Origin: Polaribacter sp. L3A8
GTDB lineage: Bacteria > Bacteroidota > Bacteroidia > Flavobacteriales > Flavobacteriaceae
Direction: 5' to 3'
Assembly (NCBI RefSeq): GCF_009796785.1
Contig: NZ_CP047026.1
Location: forward strand, 4,136,501-4,200,500
Length of the DNA stretch: 64,000 nt
The notes under the pieces were generated by a model that was not told the DNA's origin, made no database searches, and saw only the letters and a list, made by a program, of their open reading frames with translations. Below, piece by piece: positions 1 to 9,440 of this stretch. A program made the translations under genes and the position numbers. Each line of letters begins with the position of its first letter. Positions within the stretch are counted from its first letter, which is position 1.

Positions 1-914
1 CCACGAGCAGCAACATCTGTAGCTACTAGTATTTGAATTGATTTTTTACGGAATTTACCCATTACAGAATCTCTTTGCGCTTGAGATAAATCTCCATGTA
101 AAGCATCTGCACTATAACCATCTTTTATTAAATTGTCTGCAACTTCTTGTGTTTCTCTACGAGTTCTACAAAATATAATTGCATAAATATCAGGGTTTAA
201 ATCTGCTATTCTTTTTAAAGCTGGGTAACGAGTTCTTTCTGTAACTGCATAATACTCATGACTTACGTTTTCTGAACCAGAATTCTTTTGACCAGAAGTA
301 ATTTCTACTGGGTTGGTCATATAATTTCTAGCAATAGACTCTACTTCTCTTGGAAAAGTTGCAGAAAACAATAATGTTTGTTTTGTTTCTGGTGTAGCTT
401 CTAAAACCTTATCTAATTCATCTTTAAAACCCATGTTTAACATTTCATCTGCTTCGTCTAAGACTAACCATTGAACGTTACCTAATTTTAAAGCTCTTCT
501 GTTAATTAAATCTACGGTTCTACCCGGAGTTCCAACAACAATTTGTGCTCCTCTTTTTAAAGATCTAATTTGATCTTCCATACTAGAACCACCATAAACG
601 GTAGCTACTTTAACATCTGGTAAGTATTTACAAAAATCTTTAATATTATTACCAATTTGAACTGCAAGTTCTCTTGTTGGTGATAAAATAATAGCTTGTA
701 CGTTCTTACTATTGGTATCTAAAAGCTCTAATATTGGCAAACTAAAAGCAGCAGTCTTACCTGTACCTGTTTGTGCAAATGCTTTTAAATCGTCTGTAGA
801 TGAAATAATTTGTGGAATTGCTTTTTCCTGAATTACGGTAGGTTTTTCGTAACCTAAATCCGTCAATGCTCTGTTAATCGGTTCTTTTAAACCTAATTCT
901 AAAAATGTTGACAT
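1..914 (-). CDS. DEAD-box ATP-dependent RNA helicase (3' end outside window)
   Basis: About 304 N-terminal residues are present; the C-terminus lies beyond the left edge. It would unwind RNA duplexes in ribosome assembly or mRNA turnover, in the cytoplasm. The helicase motifs appear in order: AQTGTGKT (about residues 47-54), PTREL (79-83), TPGR (129-132), DEAD (153-156), SAT (184-186). The second RecA domain follows with HGDLSQAQRD and ATDVAARG at the cut edge. The N-terminus MSTFLELGL with a Q-motif region fits the DeaD/CshA type seen across Bacteroidota. A consensus promoter lies about 95 bp upstream, so the leader is long, as is common for cold-induced helicases. The family is certain; the exact paralogue is not. 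Confidence 0.95.
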   Translation of the reverse strand, partial: MSTFLELGLKEPINRALTDLGYEKPTVIQEKAIPQIISSTDDLKAFAQTGTGKTAAFSLPILELLDTNSKNVQAIILSPTRELAVQIGNNIKDFCKYLPDVKVATVYGGSSMEDQIRSLKRGAQIVVGTPGRTVDLINRRALKLGNVQWLVLDEADEMLNMGFKDELDKVLEATPETKQTLLFSATFPREVESIARNYMTNPVEITSGQKNSGSENVSHEYYAVTERTRYPALKRIADLNPDIYAIIFCRTRRETQEVADNLIKDGYSADALHGDLSQAQRDSVMGKFRKKSIQILVATDVAAR

Positions 915-1011
915 TACTGTGTTTTTTTGGATTCACAGAACGCCCACCTGCAAACCCGATTATAAAATTCGACCTGATTATTAATGAGTTAAACTCAAAA
1001 TAAAAATCGTG

Positions 1012-1040
1012 CAAATGTACAGATAATATATTGATTACAA
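1012..1040 (-). promoter_or_regulatory. Bacteroidota-type promoter of the DEAD-box helicase
   Basis: Read on the minus strand, TTG (1040-1038), an 18-nt spacer and TACATTTG (1019-1012) match the Bacteroidota housekeeping consensus TTG-N17-23-TAnnTTTG. Transcription would start near 1005, leaving a leader of about 90 nt before the ATG at 914. Confidence 0.65.
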
Positions 1041-1047
1041 CAAATTA

Positions 1048-2445
1048 TTAGAGTTTATTTAATTTTTTTAGTTCTGAGTATAGTTTTTTTGAAGAAATAG
1101 AGGCAAAACCATTGGTTACAATTCCTTGCTTATTAACAAGGATCGTTCTAGTCATTTTACTCGTTAAGAAAATATTAGCGTTGCTCTTTGCAGTAATAAA
1201 ATATTGATTTTTAACATCTAATTTATGTATTCTATCATGCGTGCTTCCATCAATTTTTATTTGAATAAATTGTATGTTTGGAAACTTTTTTGTTAGATAA
1301 TTAATTCTAGAGGCTATATATATAGGTGTAATATACTCCGAATTCCAAAATAATAAAAATGTGTTTTTATTTTTTGTAAGCTCTTTTATTGTGTGTTTAC
1401 CATTTGTTAAATCATAAATAGTAAAATCTGTTAATTTTTGTCCTTTGTATAGTATTTTACTATCTAAAAGCAATTGTTTTACATGGTCTTTGTCTTTAGT
1501 ACTTGTACTTAAGTTAAAATACGTATTAAAAGCATCCTTATTAGCGTTGCAGCTAGATTTTTTGTAAAAATGACCAATAACTGTTTGTTTTAGAAATGCA
1601 TTTTTAGAAGCTTCCGATTTTATATTATTATCTATTGTTTTTAATAAATCTACCGTAAAATCAGATGAATATTCATCTGTCATTGGTTTGTGACCTAGAG
1701 AATAAGTAGTATTATATAAGAAATTACGTACGTATTGAGAATATGGAGGGTAATACATTAATGAATCATTATTAATACTTATAGATGCTCTGTATTTATA
1801 AAATGATTTATTTATGGTTGTAAATTTTGTTTTATGGTTGTATTTTACATTTGCTATTGGGTATCTTTCTATTCTTGCATAAATAGGGTAGGTAAGTGCA
1901 ACTTTTAAAACATTGTTAAAACCTTTTGTTTCATCCGGATGTTGTAGAACGTATTCTTTATAGGTTTTCTCTTTTAATAATAATAAGGAGTCTGCTTTTT
2001 TTATAAATTTATTAGGTGATAGTTGGTTTAATTTATAAAACATTTTATTGTCTTTCTCTTCCTCTAAAAAACAGTCTATTAAAATATTGTTTCTTTCAGC
2101 TCCTTTACCAGCAAAGACTATAGATTCATCAAAATCCCACGTGTTTAAACGCAACATTAAACTATCTGTTGGTTCTAAATAAATGTATTGGTTTTCGTTA
2201 CCATGCTTAAAATAATACAAACCCTCGTTGGCATTATCTAACTTTCCTAAAAATTTATTGTCTTTACCAAGAAACAGTGTATCTATTACTTTTTCCATAG
2301 AATACAAAACAATAAAATTAGATTTAGGGTTTATAATTTTACCGCCAAAATACGTTGCTGTATTTTTAGAAGTAGAATTACAACTTGCAAAAGCAGTAAT
2401 TGTAATTAATAAAATGAAACGAAGTAGATATTTAATCATATACAT
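1048..2445 (-). CDS. Lipoprotein with DUF4369-like N-terminus and thioredoxin-like C-terminus lacking CxxC
   Basis: The protein has 465 residues. A signal peptide with lipobox FASC (Cys about 22) predicts an outer-membrane or periplasmic lipoprotein. Residues about 30-105 resemble the beta-rich DUF4369 domain found N-terminal to TlpA/ResA-like proteins in Bacteroidota. The C-terminal 130 residues look like a thioredoxin fold (LFLLFWNSEYITP, then a strand FIQIKIDG). The position of the usual WCxxC reads WNSEYI, so disulfide exchange is not expected. A second ATG two codons in (2439) is an equally good start. It stands alone between two oppositely placed genes. Its role is unknown; a binding or scaffold function is an inference. 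Confidence 0.75.
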   Translation of the reverse strand: MYMIKYLLRFILLITITAFASCNSTSKNTATYFGGKIINPKSNFIVLYSMEKVIDTLFLGKDNKFLGKLDNANEGLYYFKHGNENQYIYLEPTDSLMLRLNTWDFDESIVFAGKGAERNNILIDCFLEEEKDNKMFYKLNQLSPNKFIKKADSLLLLKEKTYKEYVLQHPDETKGFNNVLKVALTYPIYARIERYPIANVKYNHKTKFTTINKSFYKYRASISINNDSLMYYPPYSQYVRNFLYNTTYSLGHKPMTDEYSSDFTVDLLKTIDNNIKSEASKNAFLKQTVIGHFYKKSSCNANKDAFNTYFNLSTSTKDKDHVKQLLLDSKILYKGQKLTDFTIYDLTNGKHTIKELTKNKNTFLLFWNSEYITPIYIASRINYLTKKFPNIQFIQIKIDGSTHDRIHKLDVKNQYFITAKSNANIFLTSKMTRTILVNKQGIVTNGFASISSKKLYSELKKLNKL

Positions 2446-2597
2446 TATAGGGATATACTAAGCAACAAAGTTAGGTATTCATTAGTGCTATTGTTGTTAA
2501 TTGATTGTTAAAATAGCGCTGAAATAATCACTATATAAGGAATTGTAATTTCTTAAAAACCGTTTGAAATCAAGGGCGAAAAGACAAATCAAATTTG

Positions 2598-2605
2598 TAC
2601 TTTTG
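2598..2605 (+). promoter_or_regulatory. -7 element TACTTTTG upstream of the ABC-F gene
   Basis: TACTTTTG followed by CAC matches TAnnTTTG, 21 bp before the start codon. No TTG lies at the expected -33 spacing; the nearest TTTG (2563-2566) is 31 nt away. Confidence 0.5.
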
Positions 2606-2623
2606 CACAAATTTAAAAAATAG

Positions 2624-4246
<1,623 letters not shown>

Positions 4247-4256
4247 AATAGTTGAT

Positions 4257-4342
4257 GGTTTTTAGTTGATAGCTTTTGGAAATATGCTTTCTAAAAAACT
4301 ATCAACTAAAAACCAAAAACCAAAAACCAAAAACCAAAAACC
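4257..4342. repeat. 16-bp perfect inverted repeat followed by five AAAAACC tandem units
   Basis: GGTTTTTAGTTGATAG (4257-4272) is exactly complementary to 4299-4314, with 26 nt between. The right arm runs into five consecutive 7-bp AAAAACC units (4308-4342). It lies between two convergent genes and could serve as a transcription end. Similar low-complexity strings recur between genes in related genomes as far as I recall. Confidence 0.8.
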
Positions 4343-4347
4343 AATTT

Positions 4348-5289
4348 CTATTTCTTCTGTAATGGACTAATAATTTTTACATCAGAAAAAGAAATAGCAC
4401 CTCTAACAACACCATCAATAGTTTTCTTTAACGCTTCAATCATTTGCATTTTTAATTGCGATTTATGGTAAATTAAACTCACTTCTCTTGCGGGAGGAGG
4501 ACTTGTAAATTCACGTAAATGGCTTTTATCAACTTCATTTAAGTCTAATGTATGTAAGTAAGGTAATAATGTCATCCCTAAACCTTCTTTAGATAGTTTA
4601 ATTAAAGTATCAAAACTTCCGCTTTCTAACTGAAACCTTTTTTTGTTATCAATTTTATGGTTTCTACATAGATTCAGCACACTATCTTTAAAACAATGAC
4701 CGTCTTCTAATAACAGAATATCTTCCATTTCTAGCTCATCTGCAGTAATGGTTTTGTTTTTGTATAATCTGTGGTTTTGCGGTACCAAACCAACAAAAGG
4801 TTCGTAATATAAAGGTCTTTCTTTAATTGCTTCATTTTCTAACGGTGTTGCAGCAAGACCTGCATCAATATGTCCGTCTGTTAATTTTCTTATAATTTCT
4901 TCGGTCGTTAACTCTTCTATAATTAATTTTACCTTCGGATATTTTTTAGTAAAATTCTGCAAAAACATTGGCAATAAAGTAGGCATAATTGTTGGTATAA
5001 TTCCTAATTTAAATTCACCTCCAATATATCCTTTTTGTTGATGTACAATGTCTAAAATTCTATTGCTTTCATCAACAATAACTTTTGCTTGTTCAACTAT
5101 TTTTTTTCCTACTTCGGTTAATTCAATTGGTTTTTTAGAACGATTAAATATCTTAACACCTAATTCGTCTTCTAATTTCTGAATTTGCATGCTCAATGTT
5201 GGTTGAGTTACAAAACTATGCTCTGCAGCTACCGTAAAATTTTGATATTCTGCAACAGATAAAACGTATTTTAATTGAGTAATGGTCAT
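4348..5289 (-). CDS. oxyR: OxyR, LysR-family peroxide-sensing regulator
   Basis: The protein has 313 residues: an N-terminal winged HTH (about 1-60) and a LysR substrate-binding domain (about 90-300). The redox pair sits in the segment DGHCFKDSVLNLC, giving Cys199 and Cys208, the same numbers and spacing as the E. coli OxyR pair that forms the activating disulfide. It is divergently transcribed from dps, a classic OxyR target, across 105 bp. The C-terminal 15 residues extend a little beyond the usual domain. The start is the ATG that opens directly on the HTH (MTITQLKYVL). Its role as an H2O2-responsive activator of dps is strongly supported by motif and context. Confidence 0.93.
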   Translation of the reverse strand: MTITQLKYVLSVAEYQNFTVAAEHSFVTQPTLSMQIQKLEDELGVKIFNRSKKPIELTEVGKKIVEQAKVIVDESNRILDIVHQQKGYIGGEFKLGIIPTIMPTLLPMFLQNFTKKYPKVKLIIEELTTEEIIRKLTDGHIDAGLAATPLENEAIKERPLYYEPFVGLVPQNHRLYKNKTITADELEMEDILLLEDGHCFKDSVLNLCRNHKIDNKKRFQLESGSFDTLIKLSKEGLGMTLLPYLHTLDLNEVDKSHLREFTSPPPAREVSLIYHKSQLKMQMIEALKKTIDGVVRGAISFSDVKIISPLQKK

Positions 5290-5321
5290 TCTGTATAAAA
5301 TTTTTTGATAAAGATATTAAA

Positions 5322-5382
5322 ACTATCAATTATAATTATGCTTTGTGTCCTTAAATTTCTCATAAATTTGTACTATCAATTA
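5322..5382 (+). promoter_or_regulatory. dps promoter with repeated ACTATCAATTA motif
   Basis: TTTG (5342-5345), a 17-nt spacer and TAAATTTG (5363-5370) form a consensus Bacteroidota promoter pointing at dps. The 11-mer ACTATCAATTA occurs at 5322-5332, just upstream of -33, and again at 5372-5382 near the start site. Repeats flanking the promoter between oxyR and dps are candidate regulator sites; the binding factor is inferred. Confidence 0.6.
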
Positions 5383-5394
5383 AAATAAATTAAA

Positions 5395-5868
5395 ATGAGC
5401 AAAACTATATTAGGATTAGACAAAAACGAAACAGCAAATTTAGTGAATGAATTAAATGGTTTGTTAGCTAATTTTCAAATTTATTATCAAAATTTAAGAG
5501 GTTTACATTGGAATATTAAGGGGAAGAACTTTTTTGAATTACATGTAAAGTTTGAAGAGTTTTATACAGATTCTCAAATTAAGATTGATGAAATTGCGGA
5601 ACGTATTTTAACGTTACAAGGACAACCATTACATACTTTTTCTGATTATTTAGCAACATCTTCTGTTGCAGTTGGTAAAAATATTTCTAATGATGTAGAA
5701 GGAGTAGAATTAGTGGTAAATTCACTAGCCGAATTATTAAAAAATGAACGTTTAATTTTAGATTTATCAGACAAAGCAGCTGATGAAGGAACAAACTCTA
5801 TGATGAGTGACTTTATAGCGGAACAAGAAAAAACAATTTGGATGTTAAATTCTTGGTTAGGTAAATAA
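5395..5868 (+). CDS. dps: Dps, DNA-binding ferritin-like mini-ferritin
   Basis: At 157 residues it has the normal size for Dps, which forms a 12-mer cage that oxidises Fe(II) with H2O2 and protects DNA. The ferroxidase residues are present with E. coli spacing: His38 (LHWNIKG), His50, Asp65 and Glu69. The N-terminus is short (about 15 residues before the first helix) with a few lysines, so DNA binding through the tail is uncertain. Divergent placement from oxyR indicates peroxide induction. A bidirectional hairpin terminator follows directly. Confidence 0.95.
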   Translation: MSKTILGLDKNETANLVNELNGLLANFQIYYQNLRGLHWNIKGKNFFELHVKFEEFYTDSQIKIDEIAERILTLQGQPLHTFSDYLATSSVAVGKNISNDVEGVELVVNSLAELLKNERLILDLSDKAADEGTNSMMSDFIAEQEKTIWMLNSWLGK

Positions 5869-5892
5869 TCTACCCGTTTTATTAAATATAAT

Positions 5893-5922
5893 AAAAGGAG
5901 CTCTTATAAGAGTTCCTTTTTT
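5893..5922. terminator. Bidirectional terminator between dps and the membrane protein gene
   Basis: AAAAGGAGCTCTTAT pairs with ATAAGAGTTCCTTTT, with one G-T wobble, and is flanked by A and T runs on the two sides. Confidence 0.75.
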
Positions 5923-6559
5923 ATTTTAACAAATATGAAAAGCCAATTTCGTAACCAATAATATTAAACCCGTTGTTTGGGCTTTGTGTATTAAAGTTAG
6001 AAACATGACCAATATTACCACCTAAGTACAGAAATGTCTTTTTAGTTGTTTTGTATGAAAACCCTAAAGATCCATTTTCTATAAAAGTAAATCCCTTTGC
6101 AAGTCGTTCTGTTCTTGTGTCTATTGTTGCTATACCTAAACCAATTGTTGCCAGAAAATCTAAATTTTTAATAATTTTTCTTTTCAATGCAAAACCTAAT
6201 TCAAAAGCATACAAACGCATGGTTTTAGGTGTTGTAAATTCAGTTCTTTTATCTTGGTAATTTTCTTCTGTAGGCAACACAAATTGCTCGTTTATTAACT
6301 GATGTTTTAAAGTCTGAATTTGAGGTTGAACACTCATTTCAAAATTTAATTTTTTCCAACTTCCTAAATCGTAAAAGAGTTGTGTTTTAAAAGTTTCTGT
6401 AGTATAAGAATAATCTTTATCATCAAATAAAAAATTATTGTCTTGTGCTTTGTTGTAAAGAAATCCAACTTTAGTTGGATGCCAAATTCCTGCTTTTTTT
6501 TCCTGACTAAATGCAGAAAAAACAATAAAAAACAATAAAATAAATAAGTGTTTTTTCAT
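5921..6559 (-). CDS. Putative outer-membrane beta-barrel protein
   Basis: The protein has 212 residues with a cleavable signal peptide (MKKHLFILLFFIVFSAFSQ). The rest alternates polar and hydrophobic residues in short strands with aromatic girdle residues and ends GYEIGFSYLLK. This pattern fits a small 8- to 10-stranded barrel. No catalytic motif is visible. It is followed 6 bp downstream of the start of the hydroxybutyryl-CoA dehydrogenase reading the same way, so both may share a transcript. Function is unknown. Confidence 0.65.
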   Translation of the reverse strand: MKKHLFILLFFIVFSAFSQEKKAGIWHPTKVGFLYNKAQDNNFLFDDKDYSYTTETFKTQLFYDLGSWKKLNFEMSVQPQIQTLKHQLINEQFVLPTEENYQDKRTEFTTPKTMRLYAFELGFALKRKIIKNLDFLATIGLGIATIDTRTERLAKGFTFIENGSLGFSYKTTKKTFLYLGGNIGHVSNFNTQSPNNGFNIIGYEIGFSYLLK

Positions 6560-6565
6560 TTAAAA

Positions 6566-7456
6566 CTAAGAAAACATTTTAGCAACTTTCTCTGCTTTTC
6601 TACTTTCTGAATAATCATAAAAACCCTCACCAGATTTTATACCTAATTTACCAGCCATCACCATGTTTACTAATAGTGGGCAAGGAGCATATTTAGGGTT
6701 TTTAAAGCCATCGTATAGCACATTCATAATAGACAAGCAAACATCTAAACCAATAAAATCTGCTAGTTGTAAAGGTCCCATTGGGTGTGCCATTCCTAAC
6801 TTCATTACCGTGTCAATTTCTTCTACACCAGCAACATTATTGTACAAAGTCTCTATAGACTCGTTAATCATTGGCATTAAAATTCTATTTGCCACAAAAC
6901 CAGGATAATCATTTACTTCTACCGGAATTTTAGCAACTTTTTTAGAAAGTTCAGCAATGGTTTCCATTACTTCATCAGACGTGTTGTAACCTCTAATAAT
7001 CTCTACCAATTTCATAATTGGTACAGGGTTCATAAAATGCATTCCAATTACCTTATCGGGTCTTTTTGTTGCAGCAGCAATCTGGGTAATAGAAATAGAA
7101 GAGGTGTTTGTTGCTAAAATGGTATTAGGTGTACAAAAAGCATCTAATTCTTTAAATATTTTGGATTTTAAAACAGCATTTTCAGTAGCAGCTTCTATCA
7201 CTAAATCGGCATTTTTAGCGCCTTCTTTAATAGATGTAAATGTGCTAATGTTTTGTAAAGTTTGTGTTTTATCCGCTTCAGAAATTTTTTCTTTAGCCAC
7301 CATTCTGTCTAAATTCTTAGCAATAGTGGTCATTCCTTTTTCTAAAGAAGCTTCAGAAATATCAATTAAATTAACTTTATAATTAAACTGAGCAAACGTA
7401 TGAGCAATTCCATTTCCCATGGTTCCGGCTCCAATAACAGCAATGTTTTTCATCAA
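6566..7456 (-). CDS. hbd: 3-hydroxybutyryl-CoA dehydrogenase
   Basis: The protein has 296 residues, typical for the single-domain-pair enzyme that oxidises 3-hydroxyacyl-CoA with NAD(P), used in fatty-acid or butyrate/PHB-type metabolism. The Rossmann motif GAGTMG is at residues 9-14. The segments ATNTSSISIT, GMHFMNPVPIMKLVEI (catalytic His) and NDYPGFVANRILMPMINE (conserved Asn) are all intact. The C-terminal helical domain carries GPLQLADFIGLD. The start MM allows either Met. It is cytoplasmic. It is not linked here to other beta-oxidation genes. Confidence 0.93.
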   Translation of the reverse strand: MMKNIAVIGAGTMGNGIAHTFAQFNYKVNLIDISEASLEKGMTTIAKNLDRMVAKEKISEADKTQTLQNISTFTSIKEGAKNADLVIEAATENAVLKSKIFKELDAFCTPNTILATNTSSISITQIAAATKRPDKVIGMHFMNPVPIMKLVEIIRGYNTSDEVMETIAELSKKVAKIPVEVNDYPGFVANRILMPMINESIETLYNNVAGVEEIDTVMKLGMAHPMGPLQLADFIGLDVCLSIMNVLYDGFKNPKYAPCPLLVNMVMAGKLGIKSGEGFYDYSESRKAEKVAKMFS

Positions 7457-7480
7457 AAAATATTTAAAGAGTTCTATTTT

Positions 7481-7585
7481 GGGCGTTTTAACAGGCTTTC
7501 GCTACTCGCTTTTTTTAATTTTCTATATAAAAAATTATATAGAAAACTAAAAAAGAGCTCAAACAGACCGCTCTATCCTTAACGC
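7481..7585. repeat. Palindromic intergenic element (REP-like)
   Basis: About 105 bp begins GGGCGTTTTAA and ends TTAACGC. Its centre is a long imperfect hairpin: CTATATAA (7523-7530) pairs with TTATATAG (7535-7542), extended outward through T-rich and A-rich arms. The ends are richer in G+C than the surrounding DNA. It resembles dispersed extragenic repeats of Flavobacteriaceae from memory; only one copy was noticed here. Confidence 0.55.
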
Positions 7586-7663
7586 AATTATTAGCAAGCT
7601 TTATTATTCAATCTAAATTTATTGAGTCTTTACAACTTGTTATTTATTGTTTCGTTTTTTAAT

Positions 7664-8623
7664 TTAAAAACAATCAATAATCATCTGAGCAACTTTTAAA
7701 GCTTCAGTTCCTTGTCTTAAACTAACTATAGGAGTTGTATTATTGTTTATAGCATCTGCAAACGTTTCTAATTCGTCTAAGATAGCATTGTTGTTTTCTA
7801 CTTCTGGGTTTTCAAAATAAATTTGCTTTTTTACACCTTCGGCATTTTGTAAAATCATTGCAAATTCATCTGGGTTTGCGGGTACATCTTTCATTCTAAC
7901 GACCTCAGATTCTTTACTTAAAAAGTTTACAGAAATATAAGCATCCTTCTGAAAAAAACGAGATTTACGCATATTTTTCATAGAAATTCTACTTGCAGTT
8001 AAGTTTGCAACACAACCGTTTTCAAATTCAATTCTTGCGTTGGCAATATCTGGTGTATCAGAAATTACAGAAACACCACTTGCGTGTACATTTTTTACAG
8101 CCGATTTTACTACAGAAAGAATAATATCAATATCATGAATCATTAAATCTAACACTACAGGCACATCTGTACCTCTTGGGTTAAACTCTGCCAATCTATG
8201 GCATTCTATAAACATTGGGTTTTCTATCTTGTCTTTTACAGCTGTAAACGCAGGGTTAAAACGCTCTACGTGCCCAACCTGACCTTGTACATGATATTGG
8301 CTTGCTAAAGTTTTTATAGCCTCTGCTTCAATAACTGTTTTTGTTATCGGTTTTTCTACAAAAATATGTCGTCCTTTTTCTATCGCTAATTTAGCACAAT
8401 CAAAATGTGATAAAGTAGGAGTTACAATATCTACAACTTCAACAGCATCTATTAACGATTCTATAGAATCAAAAGAAGTATAGCCAAATTCTTCGGCTAC
8501 TTTTTTTGCATTTTCTTTAGAAGGGTCGTAAAAACCTACTAAGTTATATTTATCTGATTGTTGTAATAATCGTAAATGAATTTTTCCTAAGTGTCCAGCA
8601 CCTAATACTCCAACTTTAAGCAT
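7664..8623 (-). CDS. Gfo/Idh/MocA family NAD(P)-dependent oxidoreductase
   Basis: The protein has 319 residues. The N-terminal Rossmann fold has GVLGAGHLGKIH (residues about 5-16) and an acidic/polar strand end FYDPS. EKPITKT near residue 92 carries the conserved family EKP lysine. The C-terminal half (MIHDIDIILS, about 165) matches the alpha/beta dimerisation domain. The family oxidises sugars, inositols and related polyols; the substrate cannot be read from sequence. It stands alone, bounded by two intergenic repeat elements. Confidence 0.88.
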   Translation of the reverse strand: MLKVGVLGAGHLGKIHLRLLQQSDKYNLVGFYDPSKENAKKVAEEFGYTSFDSIESLIDAVEVVDIVTPTLSHFDCAKLAIEKGRHIFVEKPITKTVIEAEAIKTLASQYHVQGQVGHVERFNPAFTAVKDKIENPMFIECHRLAEFNPRGTDVPVVLDLMIHDIDIILSVVKSAVKNVHASGVSVISDTPDIANARIEFENGCVANLTASRISMKNMRKSRFFQKDAYISVNFLSKESEVVRMKDVPANPDEFAMILQNAEGVKKQIYFENPEVENNNAILDELETFADAINNNTTPIVSLRQGTEALKVAQMIIDCF

Positions 8624-8643
8624 AAGATAGTTTTATTGTCTTC

Positions 8644-8688
8644 TCGAGCGCAGTCGAGAGGTATATATGAGTGGTCGACTGCGCTCGA
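8644..8688. repeat. GC-rich 14-bp inverted repeat (REP-like element)
   Basis: TCGAGCGCAGTCGA (8644-8657) and TCGACTGCGCTCGA (8675-8688) are perfectly complementary with 17 nt between. Base composition is far richer in G+C than the surrounding AT-rich DNA. From memory, near-identical strings are widely dispersed in flavobacterial genomes. Confidence 0.8.
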
Positions 8689-8798
8689 ACCGATATTTAA
8701 TATTTTAAGGCAAAATAAAAAGCCAAAAACAAAGATACAATTTTATGCCTATTTATATGGATTAATTACTATTTTTAGACTCCAGAAATTTATAAAAA

Positions 8799-9440
8799 TT
8801 GAGAGACACTTCTAAACACCAAGGACTTAGAAACCAACTTGCTAACGTATTAAAAGCAAAAGGTATTATTGATGAAAATGTATTAAATGCAGTGCGTGCA
8901 ATTCCACGTCATCTATTTATTGATAGTAGTTTTGAGTCTCATGCTTATCAAGACAAAGCTTTTCCTATAGCAGCAGATCAAACTATTTCTATGCCTTATA
9001 CGGTTGCTTTTCAATCTCAAACTTTAGAGTTAAAACCTGGTGAAAAAGTATTAGAAATTGGTACGGGTTCGGGGTATCAGACAGCTGTTTTGTTAGAGTT
9101 AAAAGCAGAAGTATATTCTATAGAAAGACAAAGAGAGTTGTATAGAAAAACCTCTCGTTTTTTACCTAAATTAGGGTATAACCCAAAGCGGTTTATTTTT
9201 GGAGATGGTTATATCGGTTTAAAAGAACAAGCTCCTTTTGATAAAATTATAGTAACGGCCGGCGCACCTTTTGTGCCAAAACCTTTATTATCTCAATTAA
9301 AAATAGGAGGTAGGTTATTGATTCCGGTTGGAGATAAAACACAAATAATGACTTTGTTTATTCGTAATTCTGCAACAGCGTTTGAAAAACACGAATTAGG
9401 AGACTTTGCCTTTGTACCCATGTTAGAAGAAAAAAATTAA
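8799..9440 (+). CDS. pcm: Protein-L-isoaspartate O-methyltransferase
   Basis: The protein has 213 residues, the usual size. It uses S-adenosylmethionine to methylate isoaspartyl residues and start repair of aged proteins. The SAM loop is VLEIGTGSGYQT (about 84-95); the family segment ITVTAGAPFVPKPLL and IGGRLLIPVG follow. The start is a TTG: the protein begins MRDTSKHQGLRNQL, the normal Pcm N-terminus, and no ATG lies in frame before the fold. Its last 4 bp overlap the end of the convergent ABC ATPase gene. Confidence 0.93.
   Translation: MRDTSKHQGLRNQLANVLKAKGIIDENVLNAVRAIPRHLFIDSSFESHAYQDKAFPIAADQTISMPYTVAFQSQTLELKPGEKVLEIGTGSGYQTAVLLELKAEVYSIERQRELYRKTSRFLPKLGYNPKRFIFGDGYIGLKEQAPFDKIIVTAGAPFVPKPLLSQLKIGGRLLIPVGDKTQIMTLFIRNSATAFEKHELGDFAFVPMLEEKN

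Noticed and set aside
4308..4342. AAAAACC tandem units as a CRISPR or VNTR array
   Set aside because: Units are 7 bp with no spacers and only five copies; treated as a low-complexity intergenic repeat.
7400..7582. Plus-strand 60-codon frame over the hbd start and the repeat element
   Set aside because: It overlaps the hbd gene and a palindromic repeat, with no protein-like pattern.
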